Assembly (NCBI GenBank): GCA_964388305.1 | Contig: CAYMAA010000001.1 | Location: forward strand, 1-64,000 | Length of the DNA: 64,000 nucleotides | Reading direction: 5' to 3' | From: JAJQCI01 sp964388305 | GTDB lineage: Bacteria; Bacillota; Clostridia; Lachnospirales; CAG-274 | Shown: positions 54,179 through 62,801 of the stretch, in pieces | Layout of the letters: the number at the start of each line of letters is the position of its first letter | How positions within the stretch are numbered: position 1 is the stretch's first letter | Translations under genes and position numbers: made by a program | Notes under the pieces: model-generated | Seen by the model: the letters and a program-made list of their open reading frames with translations, nothing else | Told to the model about the DNA's origin: nothing | Databases searched by the model: none

Positions 54179-54460
54179 TCATAGCTTTATAAAATTTAAG
54201 GAAAAGCTAATACCTTGTATGGCGTTTTTATATAAAAATATTTTTAGCTTATTCCCATATCCAAAATTGTAATAATACAAAAGCAGTGTGTTAAACCGCT
54301 CCATATACTTATCTGTTATGGTTAAAATTCCTGCCCTGTTTTCCATCTTCATTCCGCAATATACATTTTCGTCACATTTCTTTTTTGCGAGAAACAGGCA
54401 TTGCTCCGCTGTTAAATTATATTTATCCGAAAATACCGTTTTTCCGCCTCTATTATTATA
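54179..54460 (-). pseudogene. Fic-family protein remnant with internal deletion
   Basis: A 93-codon open stretch with no start codon at its beginning. Its first half resembles the N-terminus of Fic proteins (FSDKYNLTAEQCLFLAKKK, ENVYCGMKMENR); its second half resembles their C-terminus (AGILTITDKYMERFN, LKIFLYKNAIQGISF). The two are joined in frame at residue about 42, and the whole catalytic core, including HPFxxGNGR, is missing. Fic proteins transfer AMP or similar groups to proteins, often in toxin systems; this copy cannot. Family call is from memory of the pattern, unverified. Confidence 0.55.
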
Positions 54461-54493
54461 TTAGAATATAGTTAAGATAAAATCAAGTAAAAT

Positions 54494-54532
54494 GTTATAA
54501 AAGACCTTGCAAAACCGCTTCTGCAAGGTCTT
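54494..54532 (-). terminator. terminator of ppdK
   Basis: AAGACCTTGCA (54522-54532 read on minus) pairs with TGCAAGGTCTT (54501-54511), followed by TTTTAT. Confidence 0.85.
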
Positions 54533-54580
54533 ATTGTAATATTATACCACTATGGTTAAGGCTTTTCTCTAACTAATATT

Positions 54581-57217
54581 TTATCTCGGATATTTAATTT
54601 GCGCCTGTGCCGCCGCCAAGCGTGCAATAGGAACACGGAATGGTGAGCAGGAAACATAGTTCAAACCCGATTTATGGAAAAATTCTATTGAAGATGGGTC
54701 GCCGCCATGCTCGCCGCATATACCAAGCTTGATGTTGGGACGAGTAGCTTTGCCGCCCTTTATGGCAATATTTACAAGCTTGCCTACGCCGTGAGTATCC
54801 AGCCTTGCGGTTGGGTCTGCCTCATAAATATGCTTGTCCTTATAATTTTTAAGAATTGTGCCTGCATCATCTCTTGAAAGACCGTAGGTAAGCTGAGTAA
54901 GGTCGTTTGTACCAAATGAGAAGAACTCAGCAACCTCTGCAATTTCATCAGCCAAAAGAGCAGCTCTGGGTATTTCAATCATTGTACCCACCTTATACTC
55001 AATTTCCGTACCGCTTTCCGCAATAATTTTATCTGCCGTAGCCTTTACGATATTTACAACAAAGTTAAGCTCCTTAACATCACCTATTAAAGGAATCATA
55101 ATTTCGGGTTTAATATCATAGCCGTAGCTTTCCTTAACATCTATTGCCGCTTCAATAATGGCTTTTGTCTGCATTTCGGGCAATTCGGGATAAGAAACCG
55201 CAAGACGGCATCCCCTGTGGCCCATCATTGGGTTAAGCTCATGAAGGTTGTGCGCCTTAACCTTAAGCTTTTCCGTAGGAATATTCATCAGCTTTGAAAC
55301 CGCATCAAACTCCGCATCGGTTGTTGGCAAAAATTCGTGAAGAGGAGGGTCTAAAAGACGTACCGTAACGGGAAGATTTTTCATAACCTTATAAATTTCT
55401 CTAAAATCCTTTGCCTGATATTCTTCCAGAGCCTTTATAGCCTCTTTGCGTTCTTCCTCGCTGTCGGAAAGTACAAAGCAGCGCATTTTCGGTATTCTGT
55501 CCTCATTAAAGAACATATGCTCCGTTCTTACAAGACCAATGCCCTCTGCGCCGAACTCCAGCGCTTTTTTAGCATCTCTCGGAGTATCACTGTTTGTACG
55601 CACCTGCAGCTTGCGGATAGCGTCCGCCCAAGACATAAACTCTTCAAAATCCTTATTAATTTCAGGCTCTGTTGTAGGTATATCCGCAGCATAAATAAAG
55701 CCTGTATTGCCGTCTAACGAAATGTAGCTGTCCTCTGTAAAGTGTTCGCCGCCAAGCTCAAAAAATTTGTCCTCGGCGGAAATTTTAATATCCTCACAGC
55801 CTGATACACAGCAGGTACCCATACCTCTTGCAACAACCGCCGCATGGGAGGTCATACCGCCTCTTACGGTAAGAATACCCTGCGCCGCAGCCATTCCCTC
55901 AATATCCTCGGGTGAGGTTTCAAGACGTACCAAAACAACTCTTTCCCCTTTTTCAGCTCTTTCCTTTGCATCCTCCGCAGTAAACACTACCTTGCCTGCC
56001 GCCGCACCGGGAGATGCGGGAAGTCCCTTTCCTACAGGGTCTGCCTTTTCAAGAGCATATTTTACAAAAACAGGGTGGAGGAGCTGATCCAGCTGTTTGG
56101 GGTCTACGCTTAAAAGAGCCTCTTCCTTTGTGGCAAGACCCTCTCTTACAAGATCCACCGCAATTTTAACGGCTGCTATGCCTGTACGCTTGCCTATACG
56201 GGTTTGCAGCATATACAGCTTGCCGTCCTCAAATGTAACCTCCATATCCTGCATATCTTTATAATGAGTTTCCAATGTATTTGCCACTTTTACAATATCC
56301 GTATACAATGCGGCAAGGTCGGGGTCTGCTTCCTTGGCAAGGTGGTTAATATCCGACGGGGTTCTTACACCTGCAACCACGTCCTCACCCTGAGCGTCTA
56401 TAAGATATTCTCCAAAAAGAACCTTTTCTCCAGTTTTTGGATTTCGTGAAAACAGAACCGCCGTACCCGACTTGCTGCCTGTGTTGCCGAAAACCATTGA
56501 CTGCACGTTTACTGCCGTACCCCAGTCGTAAGGAATATCGTTCATTTGACGGTAGAAGTTTGCCCTCGGGTTATCCCATGAGCGGAAAACAGCCATAATT
56601 GCCGCATAGAGCTGTTCCTTTGCGTCCTGCGGGAATGGCGAGCCGTGCTTTTCGTTATAAATTTTTTTAAACTTTGACGCAATTTTCTTAAAGTCCTCAG
56701 CGTCCAAATCCACATCATATTTTACGCCTTTTTCCGCCTTGTATTCATCAAGATACTGCTCAAAGTGGGACTTAGGCACGCCTATAACAACATCCGCAAA
56801 CATCATTATAAATCTTCTGTAAGAGTCATAAGCAAAACGCTCGTTGTTGGATTTTTTCGCAAGTCCCACAACGGCTTTATCGTTTAAACCCAAATTAAGT
56901 ACAGTATCCATCATACCCGGCATAGAGGCACGGGCGCCCGAACGAACGGATACAAGGAGAGGATTTTCAATATCTCCCAATTTTTTGCCTATCTTCTCCT
57001 CAAGCTTTGCAAGCGCCGTTTCCACCTGCTGTGTAATTTCTTCCGAAAGTGTTCCTGTTTTGCTGTATTCCATACAAGCATCGGTGGTTACGGTAAACCC
57101 CGGAGGTACGGGAAGATTTATAGACGCCATTTCGGCAAGGTTGGCGCCTTTACCGCCTAAAAGATTACGCATGGCGGCGTTACCCTCTTCAAACATATAT
57201 ACATACTTTTTTGCCAT
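54581..57217 (-). CDS. ppdK: pyruvate, phosphate dikinase
   Basis: 878 residues. Interconverts pyruvate + ATP + Pi and PEP + AMP + PPi, the reversible glycolytic step used by many anaerobes. N-terminal ATP-grasp domain (about 1-340, LLGGKGANLAEMA and GARASMPGMMDTVLNLG), the phosphohistidine domain with GGMTSHAAVVARGMG (about 450-465) and the C-terminal PEP/pyruvate barrel (about 530-878) with GTNDLTQ and the catalytic Cys in CGEHGGDP. AGGAGG precedes the ATG. The leader of about 240 bases holds an inverted-repeat element (copy D). Confidence 0.97.
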   Translation of the reverse strand: MAKKYVYMFEEGNAAMRNLLGGKGANLAEMASINLPVPPGFTVTTDACMEYSKTGTLSEEITQQVETALAKLEEKIGKKLGDIENPLLVSVRSGARASMPGMMDTVLNLGLNDKAVVGLAKKSNNERFAYDSYRRFIMMFADVVIGVPKSHFEQYLDEYKAEKGVKYDVDLDAEDFKKIASKFKKIYNEKHGSPFPQDAKEQLYAAIMAVFRSWDNPRANFYRQMNDIPYDWGTAVNVQSMVFGNTGSKSGTAVLFSRNPKTGEKVLFGEYLIDAQGEDVVAGVRTPSDINHLAKEADPDLAALYTDIVKVANTLETHYKDMQDMEVTFEDGKLYMLQTRIGKRTGIAAVKIAVDLVREGLATKEEALLSVDPKQLDQLLHPVFVKYALEKADPVGKGLPASPGAAAGKVVFTAEDAKERAEKGERVVLVRLETSPEDIEGMAAAQGILTVRGGMTSHAAVVARGMGTCCVSGCEDIKISAEDKFFELGGEHFTEDSYISLDGNTGFIYAADIPTTEPEINKDFEEFMSWADAIRKLQVRTNSDTPRDAKKALEFGAEGIGLVRTEHMFFNEDRIPKMRCFVLSDSEEERKEAIKALEEYQAKDFREIYKVMKNLPVTVRLLDPPLHEFLPTTDAEFDAVSKLMNIPTEKLKVKAHNLHELNPMMGHRGCRLAVSYPELPEMQTKAIIEAAIDVKESYGYDIKPEIMIPLIGDVKELNFVVNIVKATADKIIAESGTEIEYKVGTMIEIPRAALLADEIAEVAEFFSFGTNDLTQLTYGLSRDDAGTILKNYKDKHIYEADPTARLDTHGVGKLVNIAIKGGKATRPNIKLGICGEHGGDPSSIEFFHKSGLNYVSCSPFRVPIARLAAAQAQIKYPR

Positions 57218-57295
57218 AAAACATCCTCCTTAACAGTAGGCTACTTCTAAAAATTATTGTTATGCCTTAATTTTTGGAAATACCGGAATAAATTT

Positions 57296-57437
57296 TTAAG
57301 AAACCGCAGATTAATCAGTCCTTCGCAGCTTTCGGACAAAATTTCCGTTGCTTTCGGCAGAGCCTGCCTTTGCCTTGGGTTGATACGAAAAATTTGCATT
57401 GAAATTTGCTTTGGCGAGTTAATCGGTATTTTCTTAA
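57296..57437. repeat. inverted-repeat element, copy D, in the ppdK leader
   Basis: A 142-base element bounded by inverted ends: TTAAGAAACCGCAGATTAAT (57296-57315), and on the right, reverse complement, TTAAGAAAATACCGATTAAC (57418-57437), then TCGCCAAAGCAAATTT. The right end matches copy B (38960-38995) closely. Non-coding. It lies wholly within the transcript leader of ppdK. Confidence 0.7.
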
Positions 57438-57462
57438 TAAAAATGTTTGTTTATTGGATTTA

Positions 57463-57491
57463 ATTATAACATACTCTTAGGAAAATGTAAA
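57463..57491 (-). promoter_or_regulatory. promoter of ppdK
   Basis: On the minus strand TTTACA (57486-57491), 17-base spacer, TATAAT (57463-57468). The remaining 57492-57634 is AT-rich with a 10-bp inverted repeat CTGTATCTTT/AAAGATACAG (57626-57655) at the end of the next gene. Confidence 0.75.
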
Positions 57492-57634
57492 CAAAATTAT
57501 ATAAAAAAGTATAATTTTTTTGGTAAAAGTGATGATTGGCAAAAAAATTGCTCAAATATATATTGTTTTACATTTCTAAAAATTGTATTTTGCGCATATT
57601 GGGTTTTGATTAATCTTTATAAATGCTGTATCTT

Positions 57635-58159
57635 TTATTTGTATGAAAGATACAGGTATTTGTAAATTAAATTTAAAGTATTTTTTTCCGTAAAATATCC
57701 GCAGGCTTTTTTGTTATATTCAAATAGATTAAAAAAGTCATTTTTGCTTAATACTTCTTTTTCTCCGCAGCAATCTTCGGCTTTGGCTCTTATATTTTCT
57801 ATAAAGCTAAAATTGTCAACGAAAATATACACATTTTTTGTTTTGTCAATATCTTTTGGTATTAAGTCCGCATCATCGCCTGAAAGTATTAAAATTATAT
57901 CCATAAGTATATTTATATCATAACAGAATTTTTCATTTGTCAAAATATTCTTTCCGGATTTTTGTTGAATATAAAAATTCAAAGCTGTTCTAAAAAGATT
58001 GCTTAATGAAAAACCCATATCCTCGGCAATGCAGTTTATAACCTTGCTTACACCTCTTTTGTAGCGTATACCCACATTTTCGTAAGTAAATTTGTTATAT
58101 TTCAGCCGGATTTCCGCCGCTCTTTTTTTACCCTCTTCTGTTCTTTTAACAGTTGACAT
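57635..58159 (-). CDS. putative ribbon-helix-helix-type protein, unknown role
   Basis: 174 residues. N-terminal basic segment KKRAAEIRLKYNKFTYENVGIRYKRG, then VSKVINCIAEDMGFSLSNLFRTALNFYIQ (about 35-65), which has the spacing of a strand followed by two helices as in Arc/MetJ (RHH) DNA-binding proteins. The C-terminal 100 residues (DIIL, DDADLIPKDI, FFNLFEYNKKACGYF) match nothing I know. The start at 58159 has GGGGGTAA upstream; an earlier one at 58198 runs into a promoter. Divergent from the lipoprotein at 58511. DNA-binding is inference. Confidence 0.6.
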   Translation of the reverse strand: MSTVKRTEEGKKRAAEIRLKYNKFTYENVGIRYKRGVSKVINCIAEDMGFSLSNLFRTALNFYIQQKSGKNILTNEKFCYDINILMDIILILSGDDADLIPKDIDKTKNVYIFVDNFSFIENIRAKAEDCCGEKEVLSKNDFFNLFEYNKKACGYFTEKNTLNLIYKYLYLSYK

Positions 58160-58191
58160 AAAAATTACCCCCTTGTTTTTTAAAAAAATTA

Positions 58192-58220
58192 TTGACAAAG
58201 CTGTATAAATAAACTATAAT
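58192..58220 (+). promoter_or_regulatory. sigma-A promoter of the lipoprotein gene
   Basis: TTGACA (58192-58197), 17-base spacer, TATAAT (58215-58220), a full consensus match. The 290-base leader that follows (58226-58510) holds an AGCTCTG/CAGAGCT inverted pair (around 58336-58378) and TGGCTGCCAAAGAATGGGGG near 58413, but no motif that I can assign to a known riboswitch. Confidence 0.85.
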
Positions 58221-58510
58221 AACACTATCAAGTTACGTTAAACGAACATAAAACACCGGTTTTCAATTATATTTATTTTAGCATATATCATCTATTATTA
58301 CAATAACGGAGAATGTTTGAGCAAGTAATAATATAGCCTTCAGAGCTATCCTTTATATAAATAACAAAAAAGCTCTGCTGTCAAATGTATAAGAAAAACT
58401 TGAGATGCATGGCTGCCAAAGAATGGGGGTGGAAAATATATTTAAGATAATTAACGGATTTGAGTAAATATATTTTGTATTAAAAACAAATTTTTTGAGG
58501 AGGAAGAATT

Positions 58511-59662
58511 ATGTTAAAGAAAATTAAGGAAAGAAACGGGCGGTTTCTTAAATCCGCAGTATGTAAAGCTGTATTTTGTGTTTTGGGAGCTTTTGTTATG
58601 ACCTCCTGCGGAAATACAAGGGTTAATCTTGAAGATTACACGGATGTTGAGTTTTACGGCGGTGACGGTTACGGCAAGGCAAAGTTGAATTTTGACCGAA
58701 GCGAGCTTGTTAACCTGCTTACATACGACCCAAACAGCGATACGGTGAGTATTACTACGGAAATTGCGTTGGACGATTTAGATGTTGAGGTAAGCCCTAA
58801 AGAGGGGCTTAAAAACGGCGATATTGTTACAGTTACTTACACCTATCCCGAAAGCCTTGAAAAGCTTTTCAAGGTTAAGCTTTCGCCAAAAAGCGGAGGT
58901 TCCTTTACTAAGACGGTTGAGGGACTTGAAAAGGTTGGAACGATTGATTTGTTTGAAGATATTGAGTCTCAAATTACATTTAGCGACACAGCTCCTTTCA
59001 CAAGCCTTCAGGTTGCAAATAATGATAAATTTCCAAATATCAGTTATATTCCCGATAAATCAGTCAATATATCCAATGGTGATGAAATTACCGTAACCGT
59101 TAAGGGCAGAGGCGGTTCCGGCGATTTTACACAGTTTTGTGTTGAAAATTTTAATGCTGTGCCCGAAAAGACGGAATACAAGTTTACCGTAAGCGGACTT
59201 GATTCTTATTTGGTTAAGCTTGATGACTTTTCCGCTGAGAATTTGGATATTTTAAAGAGCAAGGCACAGGAAATAATAAACTCCGCTTATGCAAGCTCCG
59301 AAAAGACCATTAACAGCAGTGAATATTTGGGCAGCTGCCTGCAGGTGGGGAAAACCGATGGAGTTTATACATCATCCCATAATAAGCTTTCACTTATTTA
59401 TAAGTTTAATGAAACCAATAAGGACGGAGCCTTTGATGTTTATTATTATGTTATGTTTAAAGATGTAATTATACTTGCTGACGGAACGCTTGATGTAAAT
59501 TATGATTTAAACACGGAAACAGCGGCTAAAAGCTGGATCAAAGATGAGTATTTTGAAACGGGTAATGACTATTGCGTAGGCTACAAAACTCTCGATCAGC
59601 TTTTAAATGATAAATTTATAGAGGAAGAGCAATATTATAATTACGAAACGGATTTGAACTAA
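58511..59662 (+). CDS. surface lipoprotein with two beta-sandwich repeats, unknown function
   Basis: 383 residues. Signal peptide with lipobox VMTSC (Cys about 34). Two homologous extracellular repeats: DVEFYGGDGYGKAKLNF (about 45) and DLFEDIESQITFSDTAPF (about 155), each followed by a KNGDIVTVTY / NGDEITVTV strand and a GG-rich end. This is the repeat seen in many Firmicute zinc-ribbon or lipoproteins. A C-terminal domain (about 235-383) has no recognised fold. AGGAGGAAGAATT precedes the ATG. It has its own strong promoter and a long leader; the putative repressor gene at 57635 is divergent. Confidence 0.75.
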   Translation: MLKKIKERNGRFLKSAVCKAVFCVLGAFVMTSCGNTRVNLEDYTDVEFYGGDGYGKAKLNFDRSELVNLLTYDPNSDTVSITTEIALDDLDVEVSPKEGLKNGDIVTVTYTYPESLEKLFKVKLSPKSGGSFTKTVEGLEKVGTIDLFEDIESQITFSDTAPFTSLQVANNDKFPNISYIPDKSVNISNGDEITVTVKGRGGSGDFTQFCVENFNAVPEKTEYKFTVSGLDSYLVKLDDFSAENLDILKSKAQEIINSAYASSEKTINSSEYLGSCLQVGKTDGVYTSSHNKLSLIYKFNETNKDGAFDVYYYVMFKDVIILADGTLDVNYDLNTETAAKSWIKDEYFETGNDYCVGYKTLDQLLNDKFIEEEQYYNYETDLN

Positions 59663-59692
59663 AACCGTTTCGGCAGCATAATATGTATAATT

Positions 59693-59726
59693 AAGGAAAC
59701 CCGCAAAGAGCCGCAGGTTTCCTTTT
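59693..59726 (+). terminator. terminator of the lipoprotein gene
   Basis: AAGGAAACC (59693-59701) pairs with GGTTTCCTT (59716-59724), followed by TTA. Symmetric enough to serve the convergent RNase G gene as well. Its outer bases resemble the end of the repeat family. Confidence 0.8.
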
Positions 59727-59739
59727 ATAGCGGCAATTT

Positions 59740-60933
59740 TTAAATGTTTATTATTGTGCCTGTGCCGCCGCAGTTGGGGCATGGCTTCGCAAAGCATTGT
59801 TTTAAGGGTATGCCGACTTTTTTTCTTGTAAGCTCTATTAAACCCAAATTGGTAATGCCTGCCACGGAAACGGAAACGGGGTCTTTTTTTGCCTTTTCCG
59901 TTAAAAAGCTTAAAAGGTCTGCTTTATGGCTTTTGTCCGCCATATTTATAAAATCCGCAAGTATCATTCCGGAAATATTTCTTAAACGGAGCTGTTTAAG
60001 TATTTCCTCCGCCGCCTCCATATTGGTTTTAAAAACCGCTGTTTCGTGATCCTTTGTGTTGTTTTTGCCTGTGTTTACGTCTATAACCGTCATTGCTTCG
60101 GCAGACTCTATAATTATCCACCCTCCGCTTTTAAGCCAAACCTTTGGCTTCAGAGCTTTTTTCAGCTTGTCCTCAATAAAATATTCCCTGAAAACTGGTG
60201 TTTCCGAAGTATGCACCTTTGGTGTAAAAATGCCCTCGGGGTCTATATAAGTGCGGTAATTTTGCAAATTGTTTGTTACAATTTCTACTTCTTCATCTGC
60301 CGCAAACGCAGCTATTGCGGATAATGCTCTGACGGGACTTTTATACAGGCAGGCAGGGGATTTTTGGTGCTTTCCTTTGGCAATAATGCTTTCCAAGTCT
60401 GCTTTCAGCTTTTCCGTATCCTCTTTTATTTTGCTGTTTTCAGCAGTTTCAGCCTTTGTACGCAGAATAATGTCATAATGTGAAAGACCGAGGGAACGCA
60501 GCAGCTCTTTCAGCTCTTCCCTGCGTTTTGTATCGTTTATTTTTCGTGAAATGCGTATTTCTCCTTTGCCAAGCATTAATACGGCATAAGCGCCGCTTAA
60601 TGAAAGAGCCGTTGTTACCGCGGCTCTTTTATTTTCTTCGGCATATTTTGTTATTTGAACGATTATTTCCTGCCCTGATTTTATTTTCAGCCTGTCGTTT
60701 TCCCAAAGTGAAAACTCCTTATTGTCTTTATAATATAAAAATACGTTTTTTTCATTTCCCAAATTTATAAAGGCAAAACCGCTTTTTAATATTCGCATAA
60801 TTCTGCCAATGTAAATATCTCCTGCATTATAGCTTGCGGAGGGTATTGAGGGAATTACCTCAACAAGCTCTCCGTTTTCCGTCAATGCGGTTTTAATTAT
60901 TTCGTCTTTAGCGTCTATTATTACTCTTTTCAT
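59740..60933 (-). CDS. rng: ribonuclease E/G family protein (RNase G)
   Basis: 397 residues. S1 domain (about 35-110, GDIYIGRIMRILKSGFAFINLG), RNase-H-like domain, DNase I-like catalytic region with the metal Asp pair in GGWIIIESAEAMTVIDVNTGK (about 272-292) and ADFINM (about 338), and a C-terminal zinc-link CPNCGGTG. It processes rRNA and mRNA. Length is short, as in RNase G, without the RNase E scaffold. ATG 60933 has GGGGGA upstream. Downstream of the M23 peptidase gene, an arrangement seen with spoIVFA in Clostridia (established context, from memory). Confidence 0.93.
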   Translation of the reverse strand: MKRVIIDAKDEIIKTALTENGELVEVIPSIPSASYNAGDIYIGRIMRILKSGFAFINLGNEKNVFLYYKDNKEFSLWENDRLKIKSGQEIIVQITKYAEENKRAAVTTALSLSGAYAVLMLGKGEIRISRKINDTKRREELKELLRSLGLSHYDIILRTKAETAENSKIKEDTEKLKADLESIIAKGKHQKSPACLYKSPVRALSAIAAFAADEEVEIVTNNLQNYRTYIDPEGIFTPKVHTSETPVFREYFIEDKLKKALKPKVWLKSGGWIIIESAEAMTVIDVNTGKNNTKDHETAVFKTNMEAAEEILKQLRLRNISGMILADFINMADKSHKADLLSFLTEKAKKDPVSVSVAGITNLGLIELTRKKVGIPLKQCFAKPCPNCGGTGTIINI

Positions 60934-61017
60934 AAAAATCCCCCGATTATATGCAAAACAAGTCTTATATTGTAAATTTTATATATGTAAAACGGATAAC
61001 TTATATGTTACCCATTT

Positions 61018-61046
61018 ATTTTAACACAGTAAAAGAAATTATACAA
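61018..61046 (-). promoter_or_regulatory. possible promoter of rng
   Basis: On the minus strand TTGTAT (61041-61046), 17-base spacer, TAAAAT (61018-61023), in the 120-base gap between the M23 peptidase and rng. Confidence 0.45.
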
Positions 61047-61053
61047 CGCTTTA

Positions 61054-61850
61054 TTAATTATAAAGTGTAAGAGGGTCGAAGGCAACTCCGTCTTTTTCCG
61101 TTGTAAAGTGCAGGTGTGGCCCCGTTGCCCAGCCGGTCATTCCCGAAAGAGCAACAACATCGCCCTGTTTTACAACATCGCCCTCCTTTGCAATGTGTTT
61201 TGAAAGATGAGCATACAAAACAGTTGTACCTACATCGGTTTGCAGCTTTATATAGTTGCCGTAGCTTTCAGACGTGCCTGCCGCAGTTATTTTTCCTGCC
61301 TGTGCCGCTTTTACGGGTGTGCCTTGGGGTACGGCTATATCCAGTCCGTTATGCACCTCCCCGTTTCCCGTTATAGGACTTGTCCTTTCACCAAAATAAG
61401 ACGTTATTGTTCCCCCGTCCACAGGGAAGAGCCAAGGCTTAACACCGTCCGTCAGCTCAATACGAACGGTGTTTACTTGTTTTTTAGGCTGTTTTCCAGC
61501 TCCTTTTCCCTGTTAATTTCATCGGTAATATCCGGAGAAAGGTCGGAGTATACTTCATCGGAATTATCCGAAAAGGAAAGATTGGCAAACACCTCCGCCG
61601 CCCTTTTTTTAAAATCGTAAAGGCTTTGATTTTCGGAAATGGCGGTTTTTATTGTTTCCGTTATATTCTGTGCGGCGGACGAATTTATTTTGGATAAAAA
61701 AAGAAGCGCCGCAATAATTGTTATGCAAATATTCAGCCTGATTATAAAGCCGCTTCGCTCTGTTTTAGAGGTTCTGCTTGCAGTATGCCTGCGGTTTCTG
61801 TAGGCATTGGTATTTCTTAAAGGTATTCTGTGTTCGTTGCCGTTTTCCAT
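61054..61850 (-). CDS. M23 peptidase, SpoIVFA/SpoIIQ-like, in two frames joined by a candidate -1 frameshift
   Basis: The first frame (61850 to a TAA at 61473) gives 125 residues: a basic N-terminus, one membrane segment (about 35-52) and a linker ending ENSLKNK. The second, in the -1 frame (61479 to 61054), gives a LytM/M23 domain with HNGLDIAV and HLHF, so all zinc ligands are kept. A -1 shift at A_AAA_AAC (61485-61479) makes a single product of about 265 residues, the usual SpoIVFA size. The second frame has no ribosome site of its own, and its first GTG (61422) cuts into the domain. It lies upstream of rng and divergent from spoIIIA, so a sporulation role is likely. A missing A in a seven-A tract, a real mutation or a sequence error is the alternative. 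Confidence 0.75.
61441..61485 (-). promoter_or_regulatory. candidate -1 programmed frameshift signal
   Basis: In the minus-strand mRNA: slippery heptamer A AAA AAC (61485-61479) in the correct zero frame, a 5-base spacer (61478-61474) containing the zero-frame stop's first bases, then a 12-bp stem, AACACCGTTCGT (61473-61462) with ACGGACGGTGTT (61452-61441), one T-G wobble, and a 9-base loop. The order and distances match known bacterial -1 sites (for example in dnaX or IS3 elements, from established knowledge). Confidence 0.6.
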
Positions 61851-61926
61851 TTTATTCCTCCGTCTTGGTATATTTTCTTATTATATATATATTTTAAGTA
61901 TAATTGAAATATAACCAATTTTTTAA

Positions 61927-61955
61927 GGAATAAAACAGATTTAACCTCATAAGAT
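61927..61955 (+). promoter_or_regulatory. probable sigma-E promoter of the spoIIIA operon
   Basis: GGAATA (61927-61932), 15-base spacer, CATAAGAT (61948-61955), close to the sigma-E pattern (-35 GHATA, -10 CATACANT). spoIIIA is a sigma-E operon in Bacillus. The 22 bases from the -10 to the ATG include CAGGAGG. Confidence 0.5.
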
Positions 61956-61976
61956 TTAAGCAGGAGGCTGATACAA

Positions 61977-62798
61977 ATGAATAAAACGGAAATGATAAAA
62001 AAGTATTTTAACAAAAGGACAAGCAGCGAAATTTTAAAAACAGATACAGAGGGCATTAATGAAATAAGAATACGCCGTGATAAACCCGTTATTTTAAAAA
62101 GCGCCGAAAAAGAGACCGTGTGCGGCTGTATTGTAAACAGTGATGAAATTGAAGAAATTTTGGGGAGAATGACGGAGTTTTCCGTTTATGCCTTTAACAA
62201 CAGCATAAGGCAGGGTTTTATAACATTGCAGGGGGGTTACAGAGTTGGCATTGGGGGCAGGGCAGTTATAGACGGAGGCACAATTAAAACAATAAAAGAT
62301 GTAACATCATTAAATATAAGAATACCCAAAAACATAAAAGGCTGCGGAAATGAGGCAGTAAGGCTTTATGAAAATGGCTTTAGAAATACCCTTATAGTAT
62401 CTCCTCCCGGCTGCGGAAAAACCACACTGCTGAGGGATATTATAAGGCAGCTCAGCAACGGGGGATATACGGTTGGTGTTTGTGACGAAAGAGAGGAGCT
62501 TAACTGTTTTAACGACTTGGGACTGCGTACCGATGTTGTGGCAGGCTGCGGAAAGGCTGAGGGCATAAGCATACTTGTAAGGGGTCTTTCTCCCGATATT
62601 GTTGCGGCAGACGAGCTTGGAGACGGCAGGGATATTGCGGCAATAAGGGCGGCAGCCTATATGGGGGTGGGTATATTGTGTACAATTCATGGAGATGCTG
62701 TAAGGGAAGAGCTGAAGCCGTATTTTGACATTTTTATAATTCTTAAGCCCTTAAAGGGAAAAGGGGAAATAAGCGGCATTATAGATAAGGAGCTTTAA
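61977..62798 (+). CDS. spoIIIAA: stage III sporulation protein AA (ATPase)
   Basis: 273 residues. Secretion-type ATPase of the mother cell to forespore channel. EIRIRRDKPVIL (about 30), Walker A SPPGCGKTT (about 142), Walker B IVAADELG (about 205) and the TIHG motif (about 234) are all kept. CAGGAGG lies 9 bases before the ATG. First gene of the spoIIIA operon. Confidence 0.96.
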   Translation: MNKTEMIKKYFNKRTSSEILKTDTEGINEIRIRRDKPVILKSAEKETVCGCIVNSDEIEEILGRMTEFSVYAFNNSIRQGFITLQGGYRVGIGGRAVIDGGTIKTIKDVTSLNIRIPKNIKGCGNEAVRLYENGFRNTLIVSPPGCGKTTLLRDIIRQLSNGGYTVGVCDEREELNCFNDLGLRTDVVAGCGKAEGISILVRGLSPDIVAADELGDGRDIAAIRAAAYMGVGILCTIHGDAVREELKPYFDIFIILKPLKGKGEISGIIDKEL

Positions 62799-62801
62799 TA
62801 T

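Noticed and set aside
58226..58510. Known riboswitch in the lipoprotein leader
   Set aside because: The GC-rich motif near 58413 and the inverted pair near 58336 do not match any consensus core that I can recall.
61054..61422. A standalone 122-residue M23 peptidase starting at GTG 61422
   Set aside because: No ribosome site precedes the GTG, the frame is open further upstream, and this start loses the first strand of the domain; a frameshift product fits better.
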